This document shows, in pieces, positions 32,598-41,030 of a stretch of 64,000 nt of DNA. The stretch spans positions 186,001 through 250,000 of the forward strand of contig JADJDT010000008.1 in NCBI GenBank assembly GCA_016702545.1. Direction: 5' to 3'. Both the position numbers and the translations under genes were made by a program. Position 1 is the first letter of the stretch. Each line of letters opens with the position of its first letter. Under the pieces are notes generated by a model, which made no database searches, had not been told where the DNA came from, and worked only from the letters and a program-made list of their open reading frames with translations. This stretch comes from Pseudomonadota bacterium. GTDB taxonomy: Bacteria; Myxococcota_A; Polyangia; GCA-2747355.

Positions 32598-35366
32598 ATG
32601 ATGATCATCCGTGGGGTGCTGGGTGCTGTGGCCACGACCGGGCTGGTGCTGGTCAGCGCCTGCTCGGACAACACGTCAAGGGTCGACGCCCGCGCCGGGC
32701 GCGATGCGGGGATCGATGCGGCGCGGACCTGCGCGCTGGCGATCACGCAGATCAACGGTGCCTCGGCGGCGGCGGTGACGGTGATCGGAGCGGCCGACGA
32801 TCGCGATCCGGCGCTGAGCGGTATCCAGCTCGATCTCGACCTGCGGGTGACGGGCACGGCGGCGCCGCGCCAGGTGCGGCTGGCCGTCACCGAGCTCGCC
32901 GAGGACCTCGTGGGCGAGGTCGTCGACGGGGCGGTGTCGTGGCGCGGCGTGACCGTCTCCAGCGCGCTGACCCAGGTCCTGCTGACGGTGAGCGCGGAGG
33001 GCTGCACCGGCGCCCAACGCGGGCTGACCGTCCAGCCGGTCCCCGAGTGCGTGTTCGAGAGCCCCGTGGACGGAGCCAAGCTGGGCGCGGAGGACGACCG
33101 CGATCCGGCGCCGGGGAGCTTCGCGATCGACGTGGTGGTGCGCGCACGGAACGCGCCGGAGGGCCAGGTCGTGGTGCGCGTCGATGGCTTCGCGCAGCCC
33201 GCTCGGGTCGTGGGCGAGGACGGCCGCGCGCGCCTGCCCGGCGTGGTCGTGCCGGCGTCAACGGCCGTGCAGCTGGCAGCCGAGGTGACGGCCAAGGGCG
33301 TGACGCGCACCTGTCGCGCCGCGATCACGGTGACCACCACCGCGCCGAGCTGCGCGATCCGGCTCAGCCCGCAGCCCGCGCGGACGCTGAGCGGCGGCGA
33401 TGGTCTAGGGCGCGCGCAGGACGCCGATCCCGCGACCGCCGGGCTCCAGACCACCGTCGCGGTGCAGACCGAGGCGCGCGTCGATCGCGTCGAGCTGCTC
33501 GTCGATGGTGCGGTGCGGGCGGTGGCGGTCCCCGTCAACGGCGTCGCGAGCTTCGAGCGCCAGACCGTCGGCGATGGTCTGGAACGCACGCTGCAGGCGG
33601 TTTGCACCGACACCGACACCAAAGGCAGCGGCAGCAGCGCCGAGGTCACGCTCGAGGTCGACGGCGTGGCGCCGGGTCCGGTCGAGGGCCTGCAGTGCAG
33701 CGTGCGGCGGGCGCGCGCCGGCGACGTGCACTGCGACTGGACGGCCGCCGCCAGCGGCGTGGCCCGCTACGAGCTGCGCTTCCGCGCCGACGGGGCGCTG
33801 AGCGGCAGCGAGTGGGATGCCGGCAGCGTGCGGCCCGTGGGCGGGGTGGCGTGGCCGACCGCCCAGGCGGAGTTCAGTGGACTGCCCCTCGGGCACGCCT
33901 ACAGCCTCGGCGTGCGCGCGCGCGACGGGGTCGGCAACGAATCGACGACGGCGCTGGCTGGGCCGCTGACGATCGACTATCGGCAGCAGGTGCTCGAGCC
34001 GGTGGCCGGCGGCCCCGCGCTGGGTGGGGCGCTGGCGGCGGGTGACTTCGACTGCGATGGCTTGACGGACCTCGCCGTCGGCGATCCGGCCTTCAACGGT
34101 GGTCGCGGGCTGGTGGGGGTCTTTCTCGGCACGGGCAACGGCTACACGCGGGCGCCGGTCAAGACGCTGGCGGGCACGGTCCCCGGGGGCGGCTTTGGCG
34201 CGGGGCTCGCGGCGCTGCAGAACTTCGACGGGGACGCCCGGGGCTGCGCCGACCTGGCCGTCGAGTCCTCGTTCGGCGATTCGCCGCTGGCCAAGGTGTA
34301 TGTGTTCCTCGGGCGCTCGCCCTTCGCCGATCGCGTCGACAGCGGGCGCCTCGGCGAGGGTCGTCCCGGCGCCGAGGTGGTGCTCCAGCTCGAGTCCGGG
34401 GCGGGGGCGGACGAACGCCTGGTCGCGTTGGCGGACGCCGGTTCGTTTACCGGTGCGGGCGGCACCGATCTGGCGCTGGTGCATCAGGACAGGGCGGCGG
34501 CGAGCGATGCGGCGACGATCTGGGTCGTGCGCGGCGATGACACCTTGCGACCGCTGGCCGCCGGCGTCGCGCCGAGCGTGCGCACGCTGCCCGACGCGGC
34601 GAGCGTGCGCATCACGGGTGGCCGCGCCAGCGAGGGCTTCGGGCTCGCGCTCTGCGGCGGCGTCTCGCTCGATCAGGACGTGCGCGCCGAGTTGCTGGTC
34701 GGGGCGCGCGGCGCGCCGGGTGGTGGCCAGGTGCTGGTAATTCGCGGCGCGTCGGCCCCGCTGGCGCCGGCGCAGGCCTTCGGGCTCAGCGATCCGCGCG
34801 TGGCGACGATCGCCGGGCGTGGCCCCGGCGGTCGCTTGGGCGAGCAGGTCGGCGTGGTCGGCGACCTCGACGGCGACGGGTTGGTCGAGCTGGCCGCCTC
34901 GGACACCAGCTTGGGGGGCGATAGCGGCGCCGTCTACGTCTTCAGTCTGGTCGAGGGCGTGGTGCCGAGCAGCGTCGCGGCGGCGCGTCTGACGCTGAGC
35001 AACGATGCGATCGGCGCGGCCGGCGATCGCCTCGGCGCGGCCTTGCCCTGTGCCGGCGCGCTGGGCAGCGCGGGTGGCGATCTCGACGGCGATGGCCTGG
35101 CCGACCTGGTGGCGGTGGCCGAGTCGTCGGGGGCGAACGGACCGGGGATCGCGTATCGCACGGCCGGGCGGCGCGACTGGCCGCGGCCGGCGAGTCTGCT
35201 GGTGTCCGGTGCAGATTACGTCTTCCGCGGGCCCACGACGGGCTCGGTGCTCTTCGGCAGCGCGGTGCTCTGGCTCGCCGATCTCGACGGCGATCACCTC
35301 AAGGACCTCGTCTTCGCCGATGCGCAGGCCAACGGCGGCCGCGGTCGCTTGGTCGTCCTCTACTGA
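32598..35366 (+). CDS. FG-GAP repeat lipoprotein
   Basis: The 922-residue protein begins with a lipoprotein signal (GVLGAVATTGLVLVSAC) right after the double ATG at 32598. Three Ig-like or Big-like segments follow, with repeated D-D-R-D-P motifs near residues 55, 155 and 275. A fibronectin-III domain comes next (about 355-455, LGHAYSLGVRARDGVGN). From about residue 470 FG-GAP blades appear with calcium-loop motifs: AAGDFDCDGLTDLAVGD, VVGDLDGDGLVELAASD, GDLDGDGLADLVAV and LADLDGDHLKDLVFAD. This is the integrin-alpha-like propeller. It should be on the cell surface and may bind ligands or calcium. The TPR protein gene follows 8 bases later. Confidence 0.85.
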   Translation: MMIIRGVLGAVATTGLVLVSACSDNTSRVDARAGRDAGIDAARTCALAITQINGASAAAVTVIGAADDRDPALSGIQLDLDLRVTGTAAPRQVRLAVTELAEDLVGEVVDGAVSWRGVTVSSALTQVLLTVSAEGCTGAQRGLTVQPVPECVFESPVDGAKLGAEDDRDPAPGSFAIDVVVRARNAPEGQVVVRVDGFAQPARVVGEDGRARLPGVVVPASTAVQLAAEVTAKGVTRTCRAAITVTTTAPSCAIRLSPQPARTLSGGDGLGRAQDADPATAGLQTTVAVQTEARVDRVELLVDGAVRAVAVPVNGVASFERQTVGDGLERTLQAVCTDTDTKGSGSSAEVTLEVDGVAPGPVEGLQCSVRRARAGDVHCDWTAAASGVARYELRFRADGALSGSEWDAGSVRPVGGVAWPTAQAEFSGLPLGHAYSLGVRARDGVGNESTTALAGPLTIDYRQQVLEPVAGGPALGGALAAGDFDCDGLTDLAVGDPAFNGGRGLVGVFLGTGNGYTRAPVKTLAGTVPGGGFGAGLAALQNFDGDARGCADLAVESSFGDSPLAKVYVFLGRSPFADRVDSGRLGEGRPGAEVVLQLESGAGADERLVALADAGSFTGAGGTDLALVHQDRAAASDAATIWVVRGDDTLRPLAAGVAPSVRTLPDAASVRITGGRASEGFGLALCGGVSLDQDVRAELLVGARGAPGGGQVLVIRGASAPLAPAQAFGLSDPRVATIAGRGPGGRLGEQVGVVGDLDGDGLVELAASDTSLGGDSGAVYVFSLVEGVVPSSVAAARLTLSNDAIGAAGDRLGAALPCAGALGSAGGDLDGDGLADLVAVAESSGANGPGIAYRTAGRRDWPRPASLLVSGADYVFRGPTTGSVLFGSAVLWLADLDGDHLKDLVFADAQANGGRGRLVVLY

Positions 35367-35374
35367 ACGACACC

Positions 35375-36430
35375 ATGCGAGGGAATGGCGTCTCAGCGCG
35401 CCTGGCAGCAGGGGCCACGTCGCTGCTGCTGGTGCTGACCCTGCGGCCGGCAGGGGCCCGTGCCGACGGGGCTCGGGTCGAGGCGCCGCCGGCGTGGCGT
35501 GAGGACCTGCCCTTGACGAGCGTGCTGGCCGCCGCGCGCCAGCGGGGCCGTCCGGTGTTGATCCTGCTGGTCGACGATGCGTGGCAGCGCTGCGCGACCT
35601 TGGCGCGCTGGCGCCGCGCGGGTGCACCGTCGTCGGCGACGCTCGACCGCTTCGAGCGGGTGCTCTATCGCGCCGACAGCCGCGAGGGGGCGCACGTCGC
35701 CGAGCGCTTCCACGTCGTGGCGCGACCCACGGCGCTGGTGATCGACGGCAGCGCGCGCGAGCTCGGTCGCCGTGGGCCTCCGCTGGCCGCCGGCAGGCTC
35801 CTGGCAGAAATCGAGGGCGTCGAGGACGGCACGACCGCGGAGCGCGCCTTCGAGGAACAGCTGGCCGCGGCGCCGAGCGATGTGCCGCTACAGCTGCGCG
35901 CCGCCCGCCTGTGGGCGGAGCGCGGTGCGCTGGCCCGCGCCGCGCCACTGCTCGAGGCCGCGATCGCCGCCGATCCCGACGATCGGCAGGGCTGGGCCAG
36001 TCGGGCCCGGCTGCTGCGCGGCGATCTGCTGTTGCTGCGGGGCGTCGGGGATGCTACGGCGGCCCTGGCCGAGCTGGCGGGCCTGCGGCAGCGCTTTCCG
36101 CGGGCTGTGGCGTCCCGGCACGCGACCTACCCGCTGGCGCGGGCGCTGCAGCGGCTCGGTCGGGCGCAGGAGGCGCGGGCGCAGCTCGACGCCTGGGCCG
36201 GCACGGCGGTGGAGCACCATCAGGCCGCGCGGCTGGTGCTCGAGGAGGCGGGTGGCGCCGCGGCGTGGGCGCTGGTCCACGCCCGTCGGGCGCTGGCGCT
36301 GGAGCCGCGGCGCCCGGCGTACTGGGCCACGCTGGCGGCCGTGCAGCGCCTGGCGGCAGATGGGGTCGGCGCGCGGGTGAGCGAGGCGCGCGCGTTCGCG
36401 CTCGCAGGGTGTGCTGCAGTGGAACCCTGA
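35375..36430 (+). CDS. Secreted thioredoxin-like and TPR protein
   Basis: The 351-residue protein has a signal peptide (AGATSLLLVLTLRPAGARA). Residues 40-150 look like a thioredoxin fold with the strand RPVLILLVDDAWQRC but without a C-x-x-C pair, so redox activity is unlikely. Residues 155-340 are helical TPR-like repeats (AARLWAERGALARAAPLLEAA; ALQRLGRAQEARAQLDAWA). The combination resembles thioredoxin-fold proteins used as scaffolds. It follows the FG-GAP lipoprotein gene by 8 bases and is probably co-transcribed with it. Confidence 0.65.
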   Translation: MRGNGVSARLAAGATSLLLVLTLRPAGARADGARVEAPPAWREDLPLTSVLAAARQRGRPVLILLVDDAWQRCATLARWRRAGAPSSATLDRFERVLYRADSREGAHVAERFHVVARPTALVIDGSARELGRRGPPLAAGRLLAEIEGVEDGTTAERAFEEQLAAAPSDVPLQLRAARLWAERGALARAAPLLEAAIAADPDDRQGWASRARLLRGDLLLLRGVGDATAALAELAGLRQRFPRAVASRHATYPLARALQRLGRAQEARAQLDAWAGTAVEHHQAARLVLEEAGGAAAWALVHARRALALEPRRPAYWATLAAVQRLAADGVGARVSEARAFALAGCAAVEP

Positions 36431-36465
36431 GGGGCGCGGGTGGATTGCGGGCAAGGGCAGGGTCG

Positions 36466-37104
36466 ATGGAAGCACAGCTCTTAGAGATCATCCACCAGAA
36501 CCCCGCCTGGGCCTATCTGGGCGTCTTCTTCGTGCTGCTGGCCTGCGGACTCGGGCTGCCGATGCCCGAGGACATCACGCTCGTGGCCGGCGGCTACACC
36601 GTCTACCTGGCCCAGCAGAACGGCCTGTCGCAGCCGATGCTCCTGCCGATGATCGCGGTGGGCTTGGTCGGCGTGATGTCGGGCGACATGATCCTCTTCG
36701 GGCTCGGCCGCTGGATGGGGCCGCGCGCCGCGCGCATCTGGCCCCTGCGCTGGATCGTCCCGCCGCAGCGGATGGAGCGCGTCTATCGCTTCTTCGCGCG
36801 CTACGGCACCTGGACGGCCTTCATCGCGCGCTTCGCCCCCGGCCTGCGCTCACCGACCTTCCTGCTGGCCGGCACCGCGGGCATGTCCTTTCACCGCTTC
36901 GCCCTGGCCGACGGCGCGGCCGCGGCGCTCAGCGTGCCGCTGTGGGTCTGGCTCGCCTATCACTTCGGCGCGGAGATCGACAGCGTCAAGCTCTGGCTGG
37001 CGCGCAGCCGCTACGCGCTCTTCGCGATCGTGGCCGTGGTGCTGCTGGTGGTCGTGATGAAGGTCGTGCGCAGCCGGCGGGAAGCGCGCCAGGCCGATCG
37101 CTGA
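36466..37104 (+). CDS. DedA family membrane protein
   Basis: The 212-residue protein shows the DedA/VTT plan: GLPMPEDITLVAGGY near the start, a central VMSGDMILFGLGRWMG, then FFARYGTWTAFIARFAPGLR with the conserved Arg residues and GTAGMSFHRFALADG. A C-terminal helix and basic tail follow. DedA proteins are undecaprenyl-phosphate or phospholipid translocases of the inner membrane that depend on the membrane potential. The ATG at 36466 was chosen because the family start follows directly; the longer open frame upstream overlaps the TPR gene. Confidence 0.9.
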   Translation: MEAQLLEIIHQNPAWAYLGVFFVLLACGLGLPMPEDITLVAGGYTVYLAQQNGLSQPMLLPMIAVGLVGVMSGDMILFGLGRWMGPRAARIWPLRWIVPPQRMERVYRFFARYGTWTAFIARFAPGLRSPTFLLAGTAGMSFHRFALADGAAAALSVPLWVWLAYHFGAEIDSVKLWLARSRYALFAIVAVVLLVVVMKVVRSRREARQADR

Positions 37105-37124
37105 GGCGGTGCCCGGCGCGGCCC

Positions 37125-37160
37125 GGAAATTGGGTGGGAGCTCGAGGCGAGTGCTAGCAT
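37125..37160 (+). promoter_or_regulatory. Candidate promoter (GGAAA ... CTAGCAT)
   Basis: GGAAATTGGG at 37125 and GCTAGCAT ending at 37160 stand at the same mutual distance (30 bases from the first G to the T of TAGCAT) as in the spacer at 52057-52092. The next ATG is 47 bases downstream. Confidence 0.35.
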
Positions 37161-37207
37161 CGGCGCCGACGGGAGGGCGCTGAGCAGGCCCCCCGCGGGA
37201 GCTGCCG

Positions 37208-37675
37208 ATGATCACCGCCGAGCTTCAGCCCGCCCTGTGCAAGCGGCCGATGGCGAGGGTGCGCCAGGTCAGTCTGTTCGCGCGCGAGGTGATCGAGCGC
37301 CTCAGCGCCACCGGCACGGAGCTGCTGCTGGCCGACCTCTCGCGCCTGAGCGAGGGCCAACGGGTCGCGGGCCGCTACTTCGGCAGCACGATGCTGACGC
37401 TCGATCTGCGGCGCTTGGAAGGCCGCATGCGCGACAGCGGGGATGTCGGCACCGCTTCGCGCTTGGCACGGCTGTGGGCCACCAGCGAGCCGGTGATCGG
37501 TCGCCTGCGGGCGCTGGCGTTGGCCGAGGCGCAGCGCATCGCTGGCGAGCCGCTGCAGGCCGATGGCATCGATGTGCGGGTGCGCGCCGAGGGCAGCTGG
37601 CTCTTCGTTGACATTGACCTCGAAGCCGAGGCAGACGATCTGGGCCAGCGCACGGTCGACTGTGCGCATGGCTGA
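37208..37675 (+). CDS. Conserved-looking cytoplasmic protein of unknown function
   Basis: The 155-residue protein is soluble, with no signal or membrane segment. It alternates helices (VREVI-like FAREVIERLSATGTELLLAD, SRLARLWATSEPVIGRLRAL) and a C-terminal strand block (GIDVRVRAEGSWLFVDIDLE). Codon use matches the surrounding genes, which supports it being real. No family was recognised. It has its own candidate promoter and lies 35 bases before the MerR-TPR regulator gene, so a shared transcript is possible. Confidence 0.55.
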   Translation: MITAELQPALCKRPMARVRQVSLFAREVIERLSATGTELLLADLSRLSEGQRVAGRYFGSTMLTLDLRRLEGRMRDSGDVGTASRLARLWATSEPVIGRLRALALAEAQRIAGEPLQADGIDVRVRAEGSWLFVDIDLEAEADDLGQRTVDCAHG

Positions 37676-37710
37676 GGGCGGGGCGAAGGCCCTGGCGATC
37701 CGGTGAAGCG

Positions 37711-38823
37711 ATGACGGTGAGCGGCGGCACGATCGAGGCGACGAGCGAGCGCCCGGCGACCGGCGACGAGGGGTGGTTCTCGTTGCGGGACACCGCGCGC
37801 ATCTTCGGCCTCAAGGAGGCGCGCCTGCGCTACTGGGCGCAGACCGGCTTCATCAATCCTCGCCGTCGAGCGGACGGCAAGCCCGTCTACACCTTCGCCG
37901 ATCTGGTCGAGATCAAGGCTGCCAAGGAGCTGCTGGAGCGGAACATCCCGCTCCAGCGCGTGCGCCGACACCTGCAGGCCCTGCGGCAGGCGCTGCCCGG
38001 CCAGGCCAGCCTGTTGGCGCGGCTGCGGGTGCTGAGCGATGGCGATCGACTGGTGGTGGTCGAGGGCCAGGCGCTGACCGACCCGCTCTCGGGGCAGCTG
38101 CTGCTGGATTTCGCGATCGGCGAGCTGACGCATCACGTGGCCCAGGTGCTGCGCCTCCCGCTGGCCGCTGCGGTGCCGCGCGGGCGTGGGGAGGCGCGGC
38201 CGACGGCTGGCGGAGGGCGAGCAGCGCTCACGCCGCCGGCGGGCGCGGCGGTGGCACCGGCAGGGGCGCGGCCTCCCCTCGGGTATGCGGCGACGGCGGC
38301 CGGCGCGGGGATCGCGACCGACGCGACGGCGGAGGCGCCGTTGACCGCCTACGATTGGTTCCTGCGCGGGTTGGCCTGCGAGAGTGAAGCGGAGGACGAG
38401 CTGGAGGCGGCGGCGGCCTACGAGCGGGCGATCGCGCTCGACCCCGGGCTCGCCGCGGCGCAGACCAACCTCGGCACCGTGCACTATCGGCGCGGTGATC
38501 GCGCCGGCGCGCTGCGCTGCTACACGGCCGCGCTGGCGCTCGACCCCGACCAGCCCGAGTCGCACTACAACCTGGCCAACCTCTACGAGGAGGACGGCGA
38601 GATCGAGCTCGCGCTGGCGGAGTACCGCTGTGCGCTGAAGCTCAACGCCGACTTCGCCGACGCGCACTTCAATCTCGCCTTGACGCTCGAGCGGGTGGGC
38701 AGCCGGCTGCAGGCGGCCGAGCACTGGCGGCGCTACCTGGGCTTGACCGACGCGGAGGCGGCCGAGCACGCCACGTGGCGGGCTGTGGCGCAGGAGCATC
38801 TGCGCCGGCTCCACGTCAGCTAA
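37711..38823 (+). CDS. MerR-type regulator fused to TPR repeats
   Basis: The 370-residue protein has an N-terminal MerR winged-helix domain (about residues 23-95: LRDTARIFGLKEARLRYWAQ, then FTFADLVEIKAAKELL-like block YTFADLVEIKAAKELLERN). A Pro/Ala-rich linker follows. At least three TPR units occupy residues 245-345 (AYERAIALDPGLAAAQTNLG; YTAALALDPDQPESHYNLAN; LKLNADFADAHFNLA). The effector domain of classic MerR proteins is replaced by the protein-binding repeats. The stop TAA overlaps the first base of a long palindromic element that separates it from the convergent PilZ gene. Confidence 0.82.
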   Translation: MTVSGGTIEATSERPATGDEGWFSLRDTARIFGLKEARLRYWAQTGFINPRRRADGKPVYTFADLVEIKAAKELLERNIPLQRVRRHLQALRQALPGQASLLARLRVLSDGDRLVVVEGQALTDPLSGQLLLDFAIGELTHHVAQVLRLPLAAAVPRGRGEARPTAGGGRAALTPPAGAAVAPAGARPPLGYAATAAGAGIATDATAEAPLTAYDWFLRGLACESEAEDELEAAAAYERAIALDPGLAAAQTNLGTVHYRRGDRAGALRCYTAALALDPDQPESHYNLANLYEEDGEIELALAEYRCALKLNADFADAHFNLALTLERVGSRLQAAEHWRRYLGLTDAEAAEHATWRAVAQEHLRRLHVS

Positions 38824-38965
38824 ACAGGGTCGCGTGGAGCACGATCCATCCCGCCGGGCTGCGTTGCGGCTGTGCTCCGGTGCTCACGTACCAGCCCGTA
38901 CGCTCCGCTCCGGTGCTCGCCGCGCCTTGCCCGGCGGGCGCCTCGTACTCCACGCGACCCTGTTT
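38822..38965. repeat. Long palindromic element, possible terminator between convergent genes
   Basis: Perfect 18-bp outer arms (AAACAGGGTCGCGTGGAG at 38822-38839, complement at 38948-38965) enclose further pairing parts. Two inner modules of 18 and 24 bp are identical, in inverse orientation, to the element at 16269-16423. The sequence ACGTCAGCTA occurs on both sides (38813-38822 and 38991-39000). The element separates the stop codons of two convergent genes. Confidence 0.8.
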
Positions 38966-38997
38966 GATCCACTCTCAAGGCAACCCTGCAACGTCAG

Positions 38998-39969
38998 CTA
39001 GCCCAGCACCTCTTCGGGCAGCTCGCCGGAGAAGAACTGGCGCTCCAGGTCCTCGATCAGCTCGACGAAGACGCGGCGCTCCGTGGCGTTGGGGAAGGAC
39101 AGGCTGATCCCCATCCCGCGATCGGCGCCCTCCTCGATCAAGCGACAGACGCGCCCCATCAGATGGATCGGCGGCTGCTGCTTCAGCGGCGGTGCGAGCA
39201 CGAGGTCGATCGGCGTGCCCACAGGCAGCAACTCATGCGAGCGGATGAAGACGCCCTCTTCGTTGATGTCGCGCGTGAAGTTGACGCGCCGACCGGTGCG
39301 GCCGCTGTAGGTCGCGCGCAGGCGCAGCGGCAAACGGCGCAGCTGGCGCTGATCCGAGGCGGCGCCGCTGACCCAGCGGTTGAGGTAGCTGACCTTGGCG
39401 CGCTGACTGGGGTGCAGCTGGATGCCGACGCCGGCGCGCGCGCGCGCGTCGTTGCGCCCGGTGCGGCGCCACGTCGCTACACCGTCGAGGAAGCAGCGTG
39501 GGCCGCCGATGAAGGTCACCTCCAGTCGCACGGCCGCGCCCACCTGGGGCGGCACGCCGACCGGGCAGAAGATGCCGCCGCCGGCGAGATTCGCATCGAA
39601 GTAGCGCGACCAATCCTCGCGGGTCGGAACGCGCAGGCGTAGGCGCACCACCTCGCCCGTGCGGCGCGGGGGCTCGGGGTCGGGCTCGGAGCGCCGCTCG
39701 CTTGAGTCGCTGTCGAGCTCGTGCAGCAGCGCCGAGCTGGCAGGTCGCACGCCGCTGCTGCTGCGCCGCGCACGTGGCGCGCCGTGGCCCGGTGAGCTCA
39801 GGCCGCTGGCACCCGGCGAGGACGCGGCACCCGGCGGGGACGCGCTGCTCTGGGACACCGCCGGGCCGTATTCGCCGCTCGGCGAGGCCGCGGGTGTCGC
39901 CAGCGCCGAGGGCCGACGCGCCGGCTCTCGCTGCGGCGTGGAGGCGCCCGGGCCGGCGTCGTAGGCCAC
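38998..39969 (-). CDS. PilZ-domain protein, probably the C-terminal half of the upstream kinase
   Basis: The 323-residue open frame starts at a GTG but stays open upstream into the kinase gene. The first 110 residues are a Pro/Ser-rich linker. Two PilZ-like barrels follow: about residues 115-205 (RLRLRVPTREDWSRYFDANL, GIFCPVGVPPQVGAAV) and 215-310 (LRATYSGRTGRRVNFTRDIN, EGVFIRSHELLPVGTPIDL). PilZ domains typically bind cyclic di-GMP. The classical R-x-x-x-R and D/N-x-S-x-x-G signature is only partly kept (RRLPLR, NEEGVF), so binding is uncertain. The kinase frame overruns this gene by 737 bases, pointing to a frameshift in a fused kinase-PilZ gene. Confidence 0.7.
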   Translation of the reverse strand: MAYDAGPGASTPQREPARRPSALATPAASPSGEYGPAVSQSSASPPGAASSPGASGLSSPGHGAPRARRSSSGVRPASSALLHELDSDSSERRSEPDPEPPRRTGEVVRLRLRVPTREDWSRYFDANLAGGGIFCPVGVPPQVGAAVRLEVTFIGGPRCFLDGVATWRRTGRNDARARAGVGIQLHPSQRAKVSYLNRWVSGAASDQRQLRRLPLRLRATYSGRTGRRVNFTRDINEEGVFIRSHELLPVGTPIDLVLAPPLKQQPPIHLMGRVCRLIEEGADRGMGISLSFPNATERRVFVELIEDLERQFFSGELPEEVLG

Positions 39970-40957
39970 CGCGATCCAGGTCGCCGAACGCCGGTAGCGT
40001 GCCCGTCGGACCGTGCGGCGGCTGGTCGCGCGACCAGCCGGGGAGTGCGGCCACGGGCCTGTCCGGGCCGGCGTGGGCCACTGCCGCGCGCTCTGCCGTC
40101 GTGCGTGGGACGGGGACCGCAGCCAGCGCGTGCGCCAGCTCGCTGACCCGCGAAAAGCGATCCTCGGGGTCCTTGGCCAGGGCGCGCAAGATCAGCTCGC
40201 AGAGCGCGTCGGGCAGGCCGGGCTCCAGCTCCTGCGGCGGCGTCGGTGGGAGCTGCACATGCGCCAACATGATGTCGAAGGCGCTCTCCGCGTAGAAGGG
40301 CACCATCCCCGTGGCGAGCTGATAGAGCGTCACGCCCAGCGAATACACGTCGGCGCGCCGGTCGACGGTGCGCAGCGCCTTGCACTGCTCGGGCGACATG
40401 AAGAGCAGCGTCCCCAGCATCGCCCCCGGCGCGGTCATCGTGTCGCCCTCGGCCACCACCTTGGCGATGCCGAAGTCGACCACCTTGGGCAGCTCGCGGC
40501 TGCCCATCTGGGCGATCAGGATGTTGGAGGGCTTGAGGTCGCGGTGCACGATGTCGTGCTGATGGGCGTATTCGACGGCGTCGAGCACGGGCAGCATCAG
40601 GGCCTTGATGCGCTCGATCGGCATTGGTCCACCGAGCTCGAACATCACCTGGTCGAGGCCCGGTCCCTCGACGTACTCCATCGCGATCGCGTGTAGGTCG
40701 CCCTCGCGGACGAAGTCGTAGACCGTCGCGATGTGCGGGTGGTGCAGCTTCGCCTGCACCGCGGCCTCGGCGGTGAAGCGCGCCAGCTGGGCGCTGTTGG
40801 CGAGCAGCGGGCCGGCGAGCACCTTGATCGCCAGCGGCTGGCCGAGCCGAACGTGGGTCCCGCGGTAGACCACGGCCGTCGAGCCGGTGGCGAGCAGCCG
40901 GTCGATCCGGTACAGGCCACCGAGCACTTTGCCGATCAGGCGGTCGCTGGTCGTCAT
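39233..40957 (-). CDS. Serine/threonine protein kinase, frame overruns into the PilZ gene
   Basis: The first 285 residues are a complete Hanks-type kinase: Gly-rich loop LLATGSTAVVYRG, lysine in AIKVLAG, catalytic loop HRDLKPSNIL (about residue 137), VVDFGIAK, GTLLFMSPEQC and DRRADVYSLGVTLYQL. The remaining frame to 39233 lies antiphase to the PilZ gene and loses the local codon bias, so the natural protein probably switches by +1 near 40030-40100 into the PilZ frame. It follows GrpE and an NTF2-like protein on the same strand. No membrane helix is visible, so it is likely cytoplasmic. Confidence 0.85.
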   Translation of the reverse strand: MTTSDRLIGKVLGGLYRIDRLLATGSTAVVYRGTHVRLGQPLAIKVLAGPLLANSAQLARFTAEAAVQAKLHHPHIATVYDFVREGDLHAIAMEYVEGPGLDQVMFELGGPMPIERIKALMLPVLDAVEYAHQHDIVHRDLKPSNILIAQMGSRELPKVVDFGIAKVVAEGDTMTAPGAMLGTLLFMSPEQCKALRTVDRRADVYSLGVTLYQLATGMVPFYAESAFDIMLAHVQLPPTPPQELEPGLPDALCELILRALAKDPEDRFSRVSELAHALAAVPVPRTTAERAAVAHAGPDRPVAALPGWSRDQPPHGPTGTLPAFGDLDRGGLRRRPGRLHAAARAGASALGAGDTRGLAERRIRPGGVPEQRVPAGCRVLAGCQRPELTGPRRATCAAQQQRRATCQLGAAARARQRLKRAALRARPRAPAPHGRGGAPTPARSDPRGLVALLRCESRRRRHLLPGRRAAPGGRGRATGGDLHRRPTLLPRRCSDVAPHRAQRRARARRRRHPAAPQSARQGQLPQPLGQRRRLGSAPAAPFAAAPARDLQRPHRSARQLHARHQRRGRLHPLA

Positions 40958-41010
40958 CGAAGGGATCCCCCGTGGAGCCGCCGCTTGCCCGGTGAGACCG
41001 GCTGCTGCGC

Positions 41011-41030
41011 TCAGTCAGTCAGTCAGTCAG
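41011..41030. repeat. TCAG tetranucleotide repeat
   Basis: Five tandem TCAG units lie over the stop codon of the NTF2-like gene and in the 69-base spacer before the kinase gene. Read on the minus strand they put TGA stops in every frame. Confidence 0.75.

Noticed and set aside
41011..41030. TCAG repeat considered as a CRISPR-like or phase-variation tract
   Set aside because: Only five 4-base units, no spacers, and it lies at a stop codon, where slippage would change little.
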